DNA from: Chrysopilus asiliformis
Taxonomy: Eukaryota > Arthropoda > Insecta > Diptera > Rhagionidae
NCBI GenBank assembly: GCA_964034945.1
Contig: OZ035962.1
Location: 65,374,274-65,438,273 of the forward strand
DNA length: 64,000 nt
Direction of reading: 5' to 3'
Below are positions 61,101 through 64,000 of this stretch, piece after piece. Position 1 is the first letter of the stretch; every line of letters begins with the position of its first letter. The notes below the pieces were generated by a model. It was not told the origin of the DNA. It saw nothing but the letters and a program-made list of their open reading frames with translations, and made no database searches. Position numbers and translations under genes: made by a program.

Positions 61101-63031
61101 TGCTCATTTTTGAGTTATGACACTATTGTTTTAAATGAGCGAAATATATTTTCACATGTCAGAATTTTCCCTAAATTTCATATTTTTTTTTTAGAATTCC
61201 GTAGATGAAATGGAACGTAGGAAAGAGAAAATAATGCTATTGTCGTTACAAAGGCGCCAACAGCAGGAAGAGGCGAAAGCGCGAAAGGAGATTGACGCCA
61301 TGCAAAGAAGAGAAAAAGAGCGAGAAAAAGAAGAAGAACGATCCCGCAAAAAAGAAGAGCAGGTCGCTAGAAGAACAGCAATTCTTGAAGCTCATAAATT
61401 GAAAAAAGCAATTGAAGAAGCGGAAAGAGAAGTTTGTTTCATGCTATTCTCCATGACTTTTTCAAACAAAAATTTTTATGTAGGGCAAAACTTTAGATAA
61501 ATCCGCCGAAATTATGCTTAAGCAGCATTCAATGGCATCACAGCAAGCAAAACTGCGACCACAGAAAGTGACACGTCCTAGGCCAAAAACAATTCACGTG
61601 GAAACGGGATCTGTGGATCTTAGTGAAGCGTCTAGTTTATCAAGCCGAGGAAAAAAGGGCTCTAGTTCAAATCTAACAGGTTAACCGAAATTTTTTTAAG
61701 AATTTTTACTGCTTTTTATCAGTTTTTTTAAAATCTTGTTTATTTCTTTCCCATTCAATTTTTATGTGTTGTTGTTTTTGTTTATTTTTTTTTATAATTA
61801 GGCTACGGCCAGTTAAGTTCGAACTCAATGAGGCGAGATTATTATCGAGGATCACAAGACTCCTTAGCTATTAGAGGTAATATTTTTTAAAACGTAATAT
61901 CCCTTATGTTTCAAACAAGAAGATTTTGCGATTTTATTATAAACTAAGAAGCGACCTTGATTTATATCAATATATCTGAAAATACATTTGATAAATGCTT
62001 TAATCTGACAGGAAATTTATAATTACCTATATGGAATTTGAAATGTATTTTAGTATTTTCACATTATTCTTTTAATCAACTCATATAGTATTTTTTTAAA
62101 TCGACCTATGTTGTAATTGGATTACTCTATATAGAGTCTTTCAGAAACAAGCAGAATAGGCGTATAACCAAGTACAGTGGAACTTCGATTTGTGAATTTA
62201 ATCCGGTCCTAAAAGGCGTTCACAAACTGAAGCGTCCATGAACCGAGGTTCCATGGTAATAATAAAATTTTCCTGAAAATTTCAATTCACGCGAGACGAA
62301 AAATTTGTGATCATAACCTAATTCTGAAGATATCAGAGGAATAAACAAAAGTGGAGGAAGCGATATAAATTTCTTGACTCAAAATGTTTGTCAACGAAAA
62401 TGTTTTGAAAATGTGTTACGTGTTTCCTGCAATAATAGAATAAGAAGTAGAAACAAAAGTATCGATAAGAAAGTGGATATCGCTCAAACCGCGAAAAAAT
62501 ATCCCTCAAGCTTCAAAATTCAATCACAATTTATAATAATTTCACTACTAACATAGTTTTTGTTTCTTTGTGTGCAGTAGCCATTTCTTAAAAATGTCGG
62601 CTTACTAATTCAATGAAAACATTGTAGTTTATATACTACTGCGATGGTATCATTTTTTAGTATTTTTTTTAACGCAAGATAATATACATGATAACTGGAT
62701 TTTTTTCGACTCTATTAACAAAAAAAAAAGATCTTAATTTGGTTTTGGCTTCAAAAATTTACTACAGGGAAACGCTCAATTAATGTTCTTGGGTGTGGAC
62801 TATCCGACTGCATTATTGTTTTCTTTCGTTTAAATCTTTTTAAGTTTTAACAAGCCAATTAATTTCGTTTTTTAGCATAATTTTTTTATCCGTCTAATAC
62901 TTTTTATTTAATTACAACCAGCGTTTTCTTAAATTCTCACTAAAAATTGTTTTTAACAGAATCACCGGATGAATATCCAAGCACAAGTTCAACTCCTATT
63001 GGTCGAAGGGGATCTTATAAAAATTCACGAG
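29324..63031 (+). CDS. Patronin: Patronin (CAMSAP family microtubule minus-end-binding protein), 26 exons, 3' end outside window
   Basis: Patronin/CAMSAP proteins bind and protect microtubule minus ends and organise non-centrosomal microtubule arrays in the cytoplasm. Exons: 29324-29416, 31880-32191, 35729-35817, 35885-36020, 36079-36228, 36293-36393, 39660-39763, 45687-45836, 49405-49497, 49639-49761, 52544-52606, 52722-52868, 52929-53064, 53129-53334, 53399-53577, 56870-56971, 57269-57364, 57577-57726, 58002-58721, 60053-60319, 60379-60571, 60635-60906, 61195-61431, 61484-61679, 61802-61876, 62960-63031. Every junction is GT..AG and phase-consistent, giving 4,462 nt (about 1,487 codons). 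Visible domains are a CAMSAP-type calponin-homology domain (about residues 180-316), the CC1 coiled coil (about 640-694), a Gln/Pro-rich region (760-1050) and a charged coiled coil (1295-1390). The CKK domain, which gives minus-end recognition, should follow after 63,032 and is not seen. The first exon is the least certain. No lesion is seen in any exon. Confidence 0.93.
30155..30226 (+). mobile_element. Harbinger-like element end fragment in intron 1
   Basis: ACCGATTGACATTCGTAATACC and CATTCATAATAAGGGCCT match the right end of the element at 11474-12245 and, inverted, its left terminus. No partner end was found nearby, so it is a solo end. The 106-codon frame at 29747-30067 upstream has no recognisable domain. 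Confidence 0.5.
30899..31015 (+). repeat. Pogo-like terminal sequence in intron 1
   Basis: CAGTGGAACCTTGTTTCGTG followed by repeated GTTCGTGAAC units resembles pogo/Tigger-type MITE ends (CAGT start). A similar copy is at 62175-62255. A second end may lie near 31,255-31,275 (GTGAACATTTCGTTTCGGG). Limits are approximate. Confidence 0.45.
31451..31789. mobile_element. piggyBac-like MITE in patronin intron 1
   Basis: The 339-bp element has ends CACGTTGAGCGTCACGTGCC and the near-complement GGGCACGTGGCACTCAACGTG. TTAA flanks both sides (31447-31450 and 31790-31793). TTAA targets are specific to piggyBac. CCCAC.GGTGGTCAC repeats lie in the interior. No transposase is present. Confidence 0.8.
31880..32191 (+). 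CDS. Patronin: Patronin exon 2 (residues 32-135)
   Basis: Acceptor TTTTAG, phase 0 in and out, donor GTAAGT. It encodes ARQKASVKWILSKAFNNRVP, YRDHENQEHLKPQIVVGLGN and GVPVGESPEMPLTETVLIQT, the strongly conserved N-terminal block of insect patronin. Confidence 0.97.
33156..33310 (+). repeat. Dispersed insect repeat with GGCACTACAACC start
   Basis: GGCACTACAACCGGTTTCCG followed by GTCTTGGCCTGCGGC is GC-rich against an AT-rich intron. I recall similar GGCACTACAACC segments as recurrent in insect genomes, but the family name is unknown to me. The 78-codon frame at 33079-33315 lies on it and is not called. Confidence 0.35.
33376..33471. repeat. Short MITE with GCCAGATTCACTC ends (intron 2)
   Basis: GCCAGATTCACTC (33376-33388) and GAGTGAATCTGGC (33459-33471) are perfect inverted repeats. 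AAAAAGAAAATT and its near-complement follow inward. 96 bp, no coding capacity. Confidence 0.6.
33520..33913. mobile_element. MITE with AGTTGCGTTTTTTTAATGTT ends (intron 2)
   Basis: The 394-bp element has inverted ends of about 23 bp, flanked by ATA at 33517-33519 and 33914-33916. Inside the left end a second small hairpin repeats the same AACATTAAAAAAACG. Confidence 0.65.
33992..34585 (+). mobile_element. DINE-1/Helentron-like repeat, copy 3, full layout (intron 2)
   Basis: It starts TATACCCGTATGGTGAAACC, AAAGGGTATATTAACTTTGC, then a (GTCY)n microsatellite at about 34,121-34,201. A conserved GTGGCGCGGATTGCGGGCGC follows, and it ends with the ATTGCCAG-ATTGGCAATT hairpin and AGCTTTTGTTATG. The minus frames over the microsatellite (repeating TDGQTDRQ) are by-products. 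Confidence 0.75.
34121..34201. repeat. (GTCY)n microsatellite
   Basis: About 20 tandem GTCC/GTCT units form the core of the DINE-1-like element. The copy at 46,900-46,942 has fewer units. Confidence 0.9.
34752..35195 (-). mobile_element. Helitron-like element, minus orientation, 3'-truncated (intron 2)
   Basis: Complement of the family at 24563-25932. On the minus strand it starts TCATACTAATATAT at 35195, has the (GTCT)n box, then two CCGATTGGCCTGAAATTTGG modules. It stops at a poly-T run near 34,740-34,758 without the CTAG end. The frames at 34706-35041 and 34905-35195 are by-products. Confidence 0.65.
35458..35512. repeat. 27-bp tandem duplication
   Basis: GAAATTCTGGGATTTGAATA with ATTTA is present twice in direct tandem. 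A shorter duplication (CACTTAAAATTCTACCT) lies just upstream at about 35,359-35,393. Confidence 0.75.
35729..35817 (+). CDS. Patronin: Patronin exon 3 (residues 136-165)
   Basis: Phase 0 in, 2 out; donor AG-GTAAAA. It encodes NSHMSVIEALMILYAKEISS and GDRVPTAIR, a conserved helix before the calponin-homology domain. Confidence 0.96.
35885..36020 (+). CDS. Patronin: Patronin exon 4 (residues 165-210, start of CH domain)
   Basis: Encodes ISGSSLPPNHLQNYESALLC and WISHVCAALKKRI. The second part is the first helix of the CAMSAP calponin-homology domain. The donor AAT-GTTTGA is weak but the phase (0 out) fits exon 5. Introns 3-5 are only 58-67 bp. Confidence 0.95.
36079..36228 (+). CDS. Patronin: Patronin exon 5 (residues 211-260, CH domain)
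   Basis: Phase 0-0. It encodes DFRDLCDGVCLAFLISYYCP and WTSVRVNYLPAVE, the core of the CAMSAP-type calponin-homology fold. Confidence 0.97.
36293..36393 (+). CDS. Patronin: Patronin exon 6 (residues 261-294, CH domain)
   Basis: Phase 0 in, 2 out. It encodes DSIHNVLLVSNFCQKHLPYS and HMTPEDITYMRG, a conserved CH segment. The donor GG-GTGAGT is strong and opens the 3.3-kb intron 6 that holds the nested elements. Confidence 0.97.
36799..37706. mobile_element. Harbinger-type element B nested in A
   Basis: The ends AGGTCCCGCTCCACATGAGA and the complement ..CATGTGGAGCGGCACCT are inverted repeats over about 30 bp. TTA flanks both (36796-36798 and 37707-37709). Minus frames at 36744-36947 and 37508-37759 have no recognisable domain. 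Element C is inside. Confidence 0.75.
36945..37496. mobile_element. Harbinger-type element C nested in B
   Basis: The 552-bp element has ends CACCCTTGTTCTGAGATACG and its complement over about 25 bp. ATT is duplicated at 36942-36944 and 37497-37499. The interior has inverted CGATTCGATTCG blocks. The plus frame at 37299-37655 crosses C into B, so it is not a gene. Confidence 0.8.
38740..38872. mobile_element. Pogo/Tigger-like MITE, 133 bp (intron 6)
   Basis: Ends CAGTAGACTCGCGATTATAT and TTCATATAATTGCAAGTGTACTG are inverted with mismatches. TA precedes the left end. The CAGT terminus and AT-rich GAACG motif fit pogo-type elements. Confidence 0.55.
39660..39763 (+). CDS. Patronin: Patronin exon 7 (residues 294-329, end of CH domain)
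   Basis: Phase 2 in, 1 out. It encodes SMKQNLVVLLADLFNLFEIH and PAKCVCYPGMDIQQ, the last helix and the conserved tail of the CH domain. Acceptor TTATTTCAG. Confidence 0.97.
40364..40536. mobile_element. MITE of 173 bp in intron 7
   Basis: GGAGTGGTATTCCGTAA and TTACGGAATAGCACTCC are inverted, and the arms continue through CAAGCGTTTGTTTCGAGTTA almost to the centre. A clear target duplication is not seen. Confidence 0.7.
42088..42404. mobile_element. Pogo-like MITE with a small nested palindrome (intron 7)
   Basis: The ends CAGGCGTCCCTCGATTTA and TAAATCGAGAGATGCCTG are inverted. TA precedes the left end. A separate 66-bp palindrome (GGGTTTCACGAAA...TTTCGTGAAACCC) lies inside at 42252-42317. 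Confidence 0.6.
42252..42317. repeat. 66-bp palindromic insert
   Basis: GGGTTTCACGAAA and TTTCGTGAAACCC are perfect 13-bp inverted ends, and TAGCGGCC/GGCCACTAA add an inner dyad. It is probably a tiny MITE nested in the pogo-like element. Confidence 0.6.
43306..44342 (+). mobile_element. piggyBac-like element, degraded (intron 7)
   Basis: TTAA lies at 43306-43309 followed by CACATGTTTCCCCGGAGGCC. The right end is ACGTGGCGTTCAATGTG before TTAA at 44339-44342. Subterminal GTGCGACGTGGC blocks repeat at the right end. It contains the C-terminal part of a piggyBac transposase. Confidence 0.75.
43411..43917 (+). pseudogene. piggyBac transposase C-terminal fragment
   Basis: The frame carries KPLAVLDYNKGKAGIDLSDQ, then MASYASTLRKGLKWYRKLGI and NALIIYKAATTKNTKIRKFR. 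This is the C-terminal third of the piggyBac (DDE_Tnp_1_7) domain, with the conserved AGIDLSDQM holding the last catalytic Asp. The N-terminal two thirds are missing and the first 30 or so codons are not family-like. The usual C-terminal Cys-rich zinc-binding tail is absent. It is not functional. Confidence 0.85.
44343..45686. other. Rest of intron 7, nothing recognised
   Basis: AT-rich intron sequence with a TAATTA-rich patch at about 44,930-45,015. No element with defined ends is seen. Confidence 0.4.
45687..45836 (+). CDS. Patronin: Patronin exon 8 (residues 329-379, linker)
   Basis: Acceptor ATCCTTAG, phase 1 in and 1 out, donor GTCTCT (weak). It encodes AEAEKCASGVNEHGISHRRG, LTSQPVAPIPDLRSGYDTPS and SSPSNRPPFQ. 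Phase and composition support it. As a symmetric exon it may be alternatively used. Confidence 0.88.
46769..47325 (+). mobile_element. DINE-1/Helentron-like repeat, copy 4 (intron 8)
   Basis: Nearly collinear with 33992-34585 but with a shorter (GTCY)n core at about 46,900-46,942. The terminal hairpin and AGCTTTTGTTATG end are present. The minus frames on it are by-products. Confidence 0.75.
47417..48415. mobile_element. Harbinger-type element, 999 bp, inside the LINE fragment
   Basis: The ends CGGCCGATTTCTTCAC and GTGAAGAAATCGGCCG are perfect inverted repeats that continue to GAGTACTAA. TAA is duplicated at 47414-47416 and 48416-48418. The minus frame at 47577-47897 has no recognisable domain. 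GTACTAG motifs recur in the arms. Confidence 0.8.
48460..48654 (+). pseudogene. C-terminal piece of a LINE reverse transcriptase
   Basis: The frame reads FIPRTTRLWNDLPSDVFLPD, YNPQMFKENINRHLLSFFRP and a stop. The PRT.RLWN.LP...F...YN...FK..INRHLL pattern is the common C-terminal tail of Jockey/CR1-type LINEs. The frame upstream is shifted relative to KTYIRPRLKY. Confidence 0.75.
49405..49497 (+). CDS. Patronin: Patronin exon 9 (residues 379-410)
   Basis: Phase 1-1, donor GTAAGT. It encodes VTRSPSAVTVRRNTPPKDFH and VQEQINTTVDEG. A Ser/Thr-Pro-rich linker after the CH domain. Confidence 0.93.
49639..49761 (+). CDS. Patronin: Patronin exon 10 (residues 410-451)
   Basis: Phase 1-1, donor GTTTGT (weak). 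It encodes FVVHKSRGVTTLSSMQEPLV and PARLRQAKEKNNMDTKADER. FVVHKSRG is a recognisable patronin linker motif. Confidence 0.95.
49943..50075. repeat. Foldback MITE of 133 bp (intron 10)
   Basis: CCACACGTTCAATGTTACTT and AAGTAATATTGAACGTGTGG are inverted with one mismatch, and CAATGTTAC/GTAACATTG repeats fill the centre. No coding capacity. Confidence 0.65.
50395..50620. repeat. Foldback-like dispersed repeat, family D, copy 3 (intron 10)
   Basis: Matches the left half of 16,795-17,220: CTAGTAAAAGACAAAGATGT, AACGCGTAGTTTCGGAGTAA and a GCCGCTATTTTCCAG block. Only one arm is present. Confidence 0.5.
50945..51030 (+). repeat. LINE 3' end fragment (intron 10)
   Basis: TTCTTCCGACTATCCTGAAC, TGTTTCGGCATTAAATGATC and TTCCCCTAAGCTGTGGCTG repeat the 3' end of the LINE at about 48,635-48,700. 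Coding sequence is absent. Confidence 0.6.
51230..52412 (+). repeat. 28-bp direct repeats around a 1.1-kb segment (intron 10)
   Basis: ATTTATTTTATGTGACTTCG followed by AAATGCTT occurs exactly at 51230-51257 and 52385-52412. The segment between them contains the Helitron-like element and a short GGGTCATAAAATGACCC palindrome at about 51,370. The repeats may mark a duplication or an insertion. Confidence 0.6.
51411..51928 (+). mobile_element. Helitron-like element, 518 bp (intron 10)
   Basis: It starts TCTACATATAAAAAATCTTT and has GATTGACTGACTGACTCATC. It ends GCAAGCTAG at 51928, between A (51410) and T (51929). TC start, CTAG end and AT target are Helitron signs. No strong 3' hairpin is seen, so the call is provisional. 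The modules GGAAGGTCCTGTAAGGATAA and CATTAGGGGATTTTCGG recur at 13820-14106. Confidence 0.6.
52544..52606 (+). CDS. Patronin: Patronin exon 11 (residues 451-472)
   Basis: 63 bp, phase 1-1, donor GTAAAT. It encodes GDSVAAGRPSNWEDTRRPSF. The smallest exon in the gene. Confidence 0.9.
52722..52868 (+). CDS. Patronin: Patronin exon 12 (residues 472-521)
   Basis: Phase 1-1, donor GTAAGA. It encodes RRSRRNSSSEESQLTIENFG and MDRDRDRERKISSASIG, a Ser/Arg/Asp-rich stretch before the first coiled coil. Confidence 0.93.
52929..53064 (+). CDS. Patronin: Patronin exon 13 (residues 521-566)
   Basis: Phase 1 in, 2 out, introns of 60 and 64 bp. It encodes VSEPAVAIRSSLADARGSLQ and IGYDTDSGSEKQDRDTEKNY. Confidence 0.93.
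53129..53334 (+). CDS. Patronin: Patronin exon 14 (residues 566-635)
   Basis: Phase 2 in, 1 out. It encodes MDNVSLRNIIHSKDKDLIDG, TQIHSNSSAYVPEEDIPTNR and KTSFATLPNTTTWQQQ. The donor is GTATTT at 53335. Reading through would end at a TGA (53355-53357), but exon 15 continues the conserved protein in phase. Confidence 0.92.
53399..53577 (+). CDS. Patronin: Patronin exon 15 (residues 635-694, CC1 coiled coil)
   Basis: Phase 1 in, 0 out, donor GTGAGT. It encodes STIRLKLEEKRRHIEQEKRK, MEIALSRHQEKVGKAAFLQA, the highly conserved first coiled coil of CAMSAP proteins. Confidence 0.97.
53982..54065. repeat. Perfect 24-bp-arm hairpin (intron 15)
   Basis: ATCAAAAATAAAAGCAAGAT with AAAA and its exact complement (54042-54065) flank a 36-bp loop. 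It could be a small foldback element. Confidence 0.75.
54737..54965. repeat. Inverted-repeat element, about 229 bp (intron 15)
   Basis: TCAATTGACCAAATTGGTTGG and CCAACATTGGTCAATTGG are imperfect inverted ends. GGAATTTTGACTGGAAATCC forms an inner dyad. The target duplication is unclear. Confidence 0.45.
55620..56050. repeat. Large imperfect palindrome (intron 15)
   Basis: Arms centred near 55,838 share AAACTTTCATATCT(C/T)AAAACCATT, GAACATATTTTTT and, further out, ATATGTAATATT/ACATATCAGA. The arms span about 200 bp each with many mismatches, so this is an old foldback element. Confidence 0.55.
56870..56971 (+). CDS. Patronin: Patronin exon 16 (residues 695-728)
   Basis: Phase 0-0, donor GTACAT. 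It encodes GKTQHQSEGESKEQTKDDKS and STDGDKPERPNSLQ, an acidic/polar linker. Confidence 0.9.
57269..57364 (+). CDS. Patronin: Patronin exon 17 (residues 729-760)
   Basis: Phase 0-0, donor GTATTA. It encodes DGVDVNLDSKWDDPNPPKKT and PDIENVDMDKYQ. DMDKYQ leads directly into QQSIAVMN in exon 18. Confidence 0.93.
57577..57726 (+). CDS. Patronin: Patronin exon 18 (residues 761-810, Gln-rich coiled coil)
   Basis: It encodes QQSIAVMNSNLQDIQQDIHR, LATQQNQIQAQHLQAQQLIQ, AQQIANMLNQ. The acceptor is the tandem AAGCAG at 57574-57579, so the exon can start at 57577 or 57580, adding or omitting one Gln. A further in-frame AG at 57533-57534 would add residues (NLFKFIWIF..) unlike the family and is disfavoured. 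Confidence 0.92.
58002..58721 (+). CDS. Patronin: Patronin exon 19 (residues 811-1050, Gln/Pro/Asn-rich)
   Basis: The largest exon at 720 bp, phase 0-0, donor GTAAAT. It begins QYGSQHNLPTQYRPMPQNFG and includes TQRRTWAQSAAQ and WKSPNQNGSNEGFVLHHNGG. Low complexity and probably disordered, and a likely site of rapid change between species. Confidence 0.95.
58857..59081. mobile_element. MITE of about 225 bp in intron 19
   Basis: AGACATGGCTACT and AGTAGCCATGTCT are inverted ends, with GCGCAGCATG.CGAAAAACT repeated inverted further in. The target duplication is not clear. Confidence 0.65.
59310..59960 (+). repeat. Decayed Helitron-like repeat (intron 19)
   Basis: A TGTTTGTCTGTCTGTATG box, CCGATTTCGATGTGCACAAG, a CCATACGGGTTTG trace and GAAGGTCCTGTAAACATC recall the families at 15,850 and 51,411. 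Ends are not resolved. Confidence 0.4.
60053..60319 (+). CDS. Patronin: Patronin exon 20 (residues 1051-1139)
   Basis: Phase 0-0. It encodes SICFIGDDDDSVDHIEMNIE and SKLNISSGSRTYRIPSPSRP, a segment strongly conserved in CAMSAP proteins. Donor CAA-GTAGAC at 60320. Confidence 0.95.
60379..60571 (+). CDS. Patronin: Patronin exon 21 (residues 1140-1204)
   Basis: Phase 0 in, 1 out. It encodes EKGFYISFDNDQPKRPKPPL, RAKRSPKKERS. This KGFYISF..PKRPKPPLR motif is a hallmark of the family. Confidence 0.97.
60635..60906 (+). CDS. Patronin: Patronin exon 22 (residues 1204-1294)
   Basis: Phase 1 in, 0 out, donor GTACGT. Polar linker: RHSILITNRNENNLIELPIA, DRRHLEDVTNQQSGILNPAS, ALIIGSELSNLDS. Confidence 0.93.
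61195..61431 (+). CDS. Patronin: Patronin exon 23 (residues 1295-1373, charged coiled coil)
   Basis: Phase 0-0, donor GTTTGT. It encodes NSVDEMERRKEKIMLLSLQR and a long Glu/Lys/Arg helix (KEREKEEERSRKKEEQVARR). This helix precedes the CKK domain in the family. Confidence 0.96.
61484..61679 (+). CDS. Patronin: Patronin exon 24 (residues 1374-1439)
   Basis: Phase 0 in, 1 out, intron 23 only 52 bp. It encodes KLRPQKVTRPRPKTIHVETG and SVDLSEASSLSSRGKKGSSS. RPRPKTIHV is a conserved pre-CKK motif. Confidence 0.96.
61802..61876 (+). CDS. Patronin: Patronin exon 25 (residues 1439-1464)
   Basis: 75 bp, phase 1-1, donor GTAATA. It encodes YGQLSSNSMRRDYYRGSQDS. Conserved RDYYRGSQDSL. Confidence 0.94.
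62175..62255. repeat. Pogo-like MITE fragment (intron 25)
   Basis: CAGTGGAACTTCGATTTGTG and CATGAACCGAGGTTCCATGG are imperfect inverted ends, and TA precedes the left one. Similar to 30899. Confidence 0.5.
62960..63031 (+). CDS. Patronin: Patronin exon 26 (residues 1464-1488; last exon in window)
   Basis: 72 bp, phase 1-1. It encodes SPDEYPSTSSTPIGRRGSYK. The donor GTTGGT is weak. The coding sequence must continue past the window, because the CKK domain and stop are not found in 63,032-64,000. Confidence 0.9.
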
Positions 63032-63572
63032 GTTGGTGATGGGTTAATGAAATTTTTAATAAATAAATTTATTTTTAAATACATTTACTAACATTAATAT
63101 TCTTTAAATGATTTTAACGAGGTTGCATTGATCTAAATTCGAATAACAAAAAAAAACTTTTGTAAAAATTTGTACAAAAACTAACATTGAAGAGAGAAAT
63201 CTATTTAATAGTAACTTCAACCATTCAAACAGTGCCTATTTTTTTTACTCAAAATAAGTCATCTTTCGAATTGGAAATCATTATTTTATTTAATGTGAAA
63301 ACCATATGATATTATAATTATTTATCCTAAAAAGGCCAAAAATAAGTACCCAACATTTAACAGGTTTTATCAAAAACATAGAAGGTATAAAAAAAATTCG
63401 CTACCTGAAATTTACGGGAACCAGAGATGGATTTGCACTAAAGATTTTAGGGGCAACTGCCGGAGCACAATAAAGGAATGGAAAGAATGCAAAATTATAC
63501 GTGGAGTGAATGATGGGTAAAATAAAAAGAAAAATGCTTTATGTTGGAGGAGATAGTCAAACAGTGGGAGTT

Positions 63573-64000
63573 CATCTTACTAATATATAAAAATGAGTTG
63601 GTGTCTGTCTTTCTGTCTGTTCCTCTTTCACGCAAAAACGGCTGAACCGATTGACTTGAAATTTGGCATGAGGGTCTGTGGTAGTTCTGGTTCCAACATA
63701 GGCATACGGAAAAGTAGCGCGAGGGGTGGGGGGAGTAAGGGTAGGGGGTAAAGTGATTTCGAAACATAGTTTTTGCACTATGTTACTCTTTCGCGGGGAA
63801 ACTGCTAAACCGATTGGCCTGAAATTTGGCATAGAAGTTCGTTGGGGGTGCAGGCCCAACATAGACCCATTAAAAAGTAGCCCGAGAGGGGGGAGAGTAA
63901 GGCGAGGGGGTAAAGTGATCTCGAAACTTAGCTCTTTCTCTATGTTACCCTGTCGCGGGGAAACTACCGAGCCGATTGGCCTGAAGTTTAGCTCCAACAT
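63573..64000 (+). mobile_element. Helitron-like element running off the right edge (intron 26)
   Basis: Starts TCTTACTAATATATAAAAAT, then GAGTTGGTGTCTGTC and three CCGATTG..TGAAATTTGGC modules. Same family as 24563-25932 and 34752-35195. The 142-codon minus frame here is a by-product of the modules. Confidence 0.65.

Noticed and set aside
1..64000. CRISPR array, phage, operon or other prokaryotic system
   Set aside because: Spliced genes, eukaryotic transposons and AT-rich introns show an animal nuclear genome. No regularly spaced direct repeats or operon-like gene order are present.

Overview
This is an AT-rich, intron-containing animal window. The sequence points to an insect, most likely a dipteran. 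The one clear host gene is patronin (CAMSAP family, microtubule minus-end protein). The repeats include DINE-1/Helentron-like elements with (GTCY)n cores, internally deleted DD34D mariners, an ITmD37E-type DD37E element, piggyBac and PIF/Harbinger-like elements, and Jockey/CR1-type LINE fragments. Species and family cannot be fixed from the sequence alone.

Region by region. Positions 1-29,300 are intergenic and made largely of transposable-element debris: small inverted-repeat elements; a Mutator-like MITE with a 9-bp duplication; two Harbinger-like elements lying back to back with a Myb/SANT-type gene; a LINE (7.0-10.7 kb) interrupted by three primary insertions, one of which carries a mariner; DINE-1-like and Helitron-like copies; foldbacks; a mariner inside a Helitron-like element (24.6-25.9 kb); and a nearly complete DD37E element (27.1-28.4 kb). 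One open segment at about 18.4-18.6 kb on the minus strand looks coding but is not recognised.

From 29,324 to the right edge runs patronin on the plus strand. I traced 26 coding exons whose splice phases agree throughout (4,462 nt, about 1,487 codons). They cover an N-terminal leader, the CAMSAP calponin-homology domain, a linker of symmetric phase-1 exons, the CC1 coiled coil, a Gln/Pro-rich region, and a charged coiled coil just before the CKK domain. The CKK domain and the stop lie beyond the window. The large introns (1, 2, 6, 7, 8, 10, 15) are filled with transposons, including three nested Harbinger-like elements in intron 6, piggyBac in introns 1 and 7, a LINE/Harbinger nest in intron 8 and a Helitron-like element in intron 10.

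I found no CRISPR array, no confident tRNA or rRNA gene, and no bacterial or viral system. The value of the window is the exon structure of patronin and the nesting history of its transposons. Several nests can be resolved to the base, because removing the insert restores the host element's reading frame.
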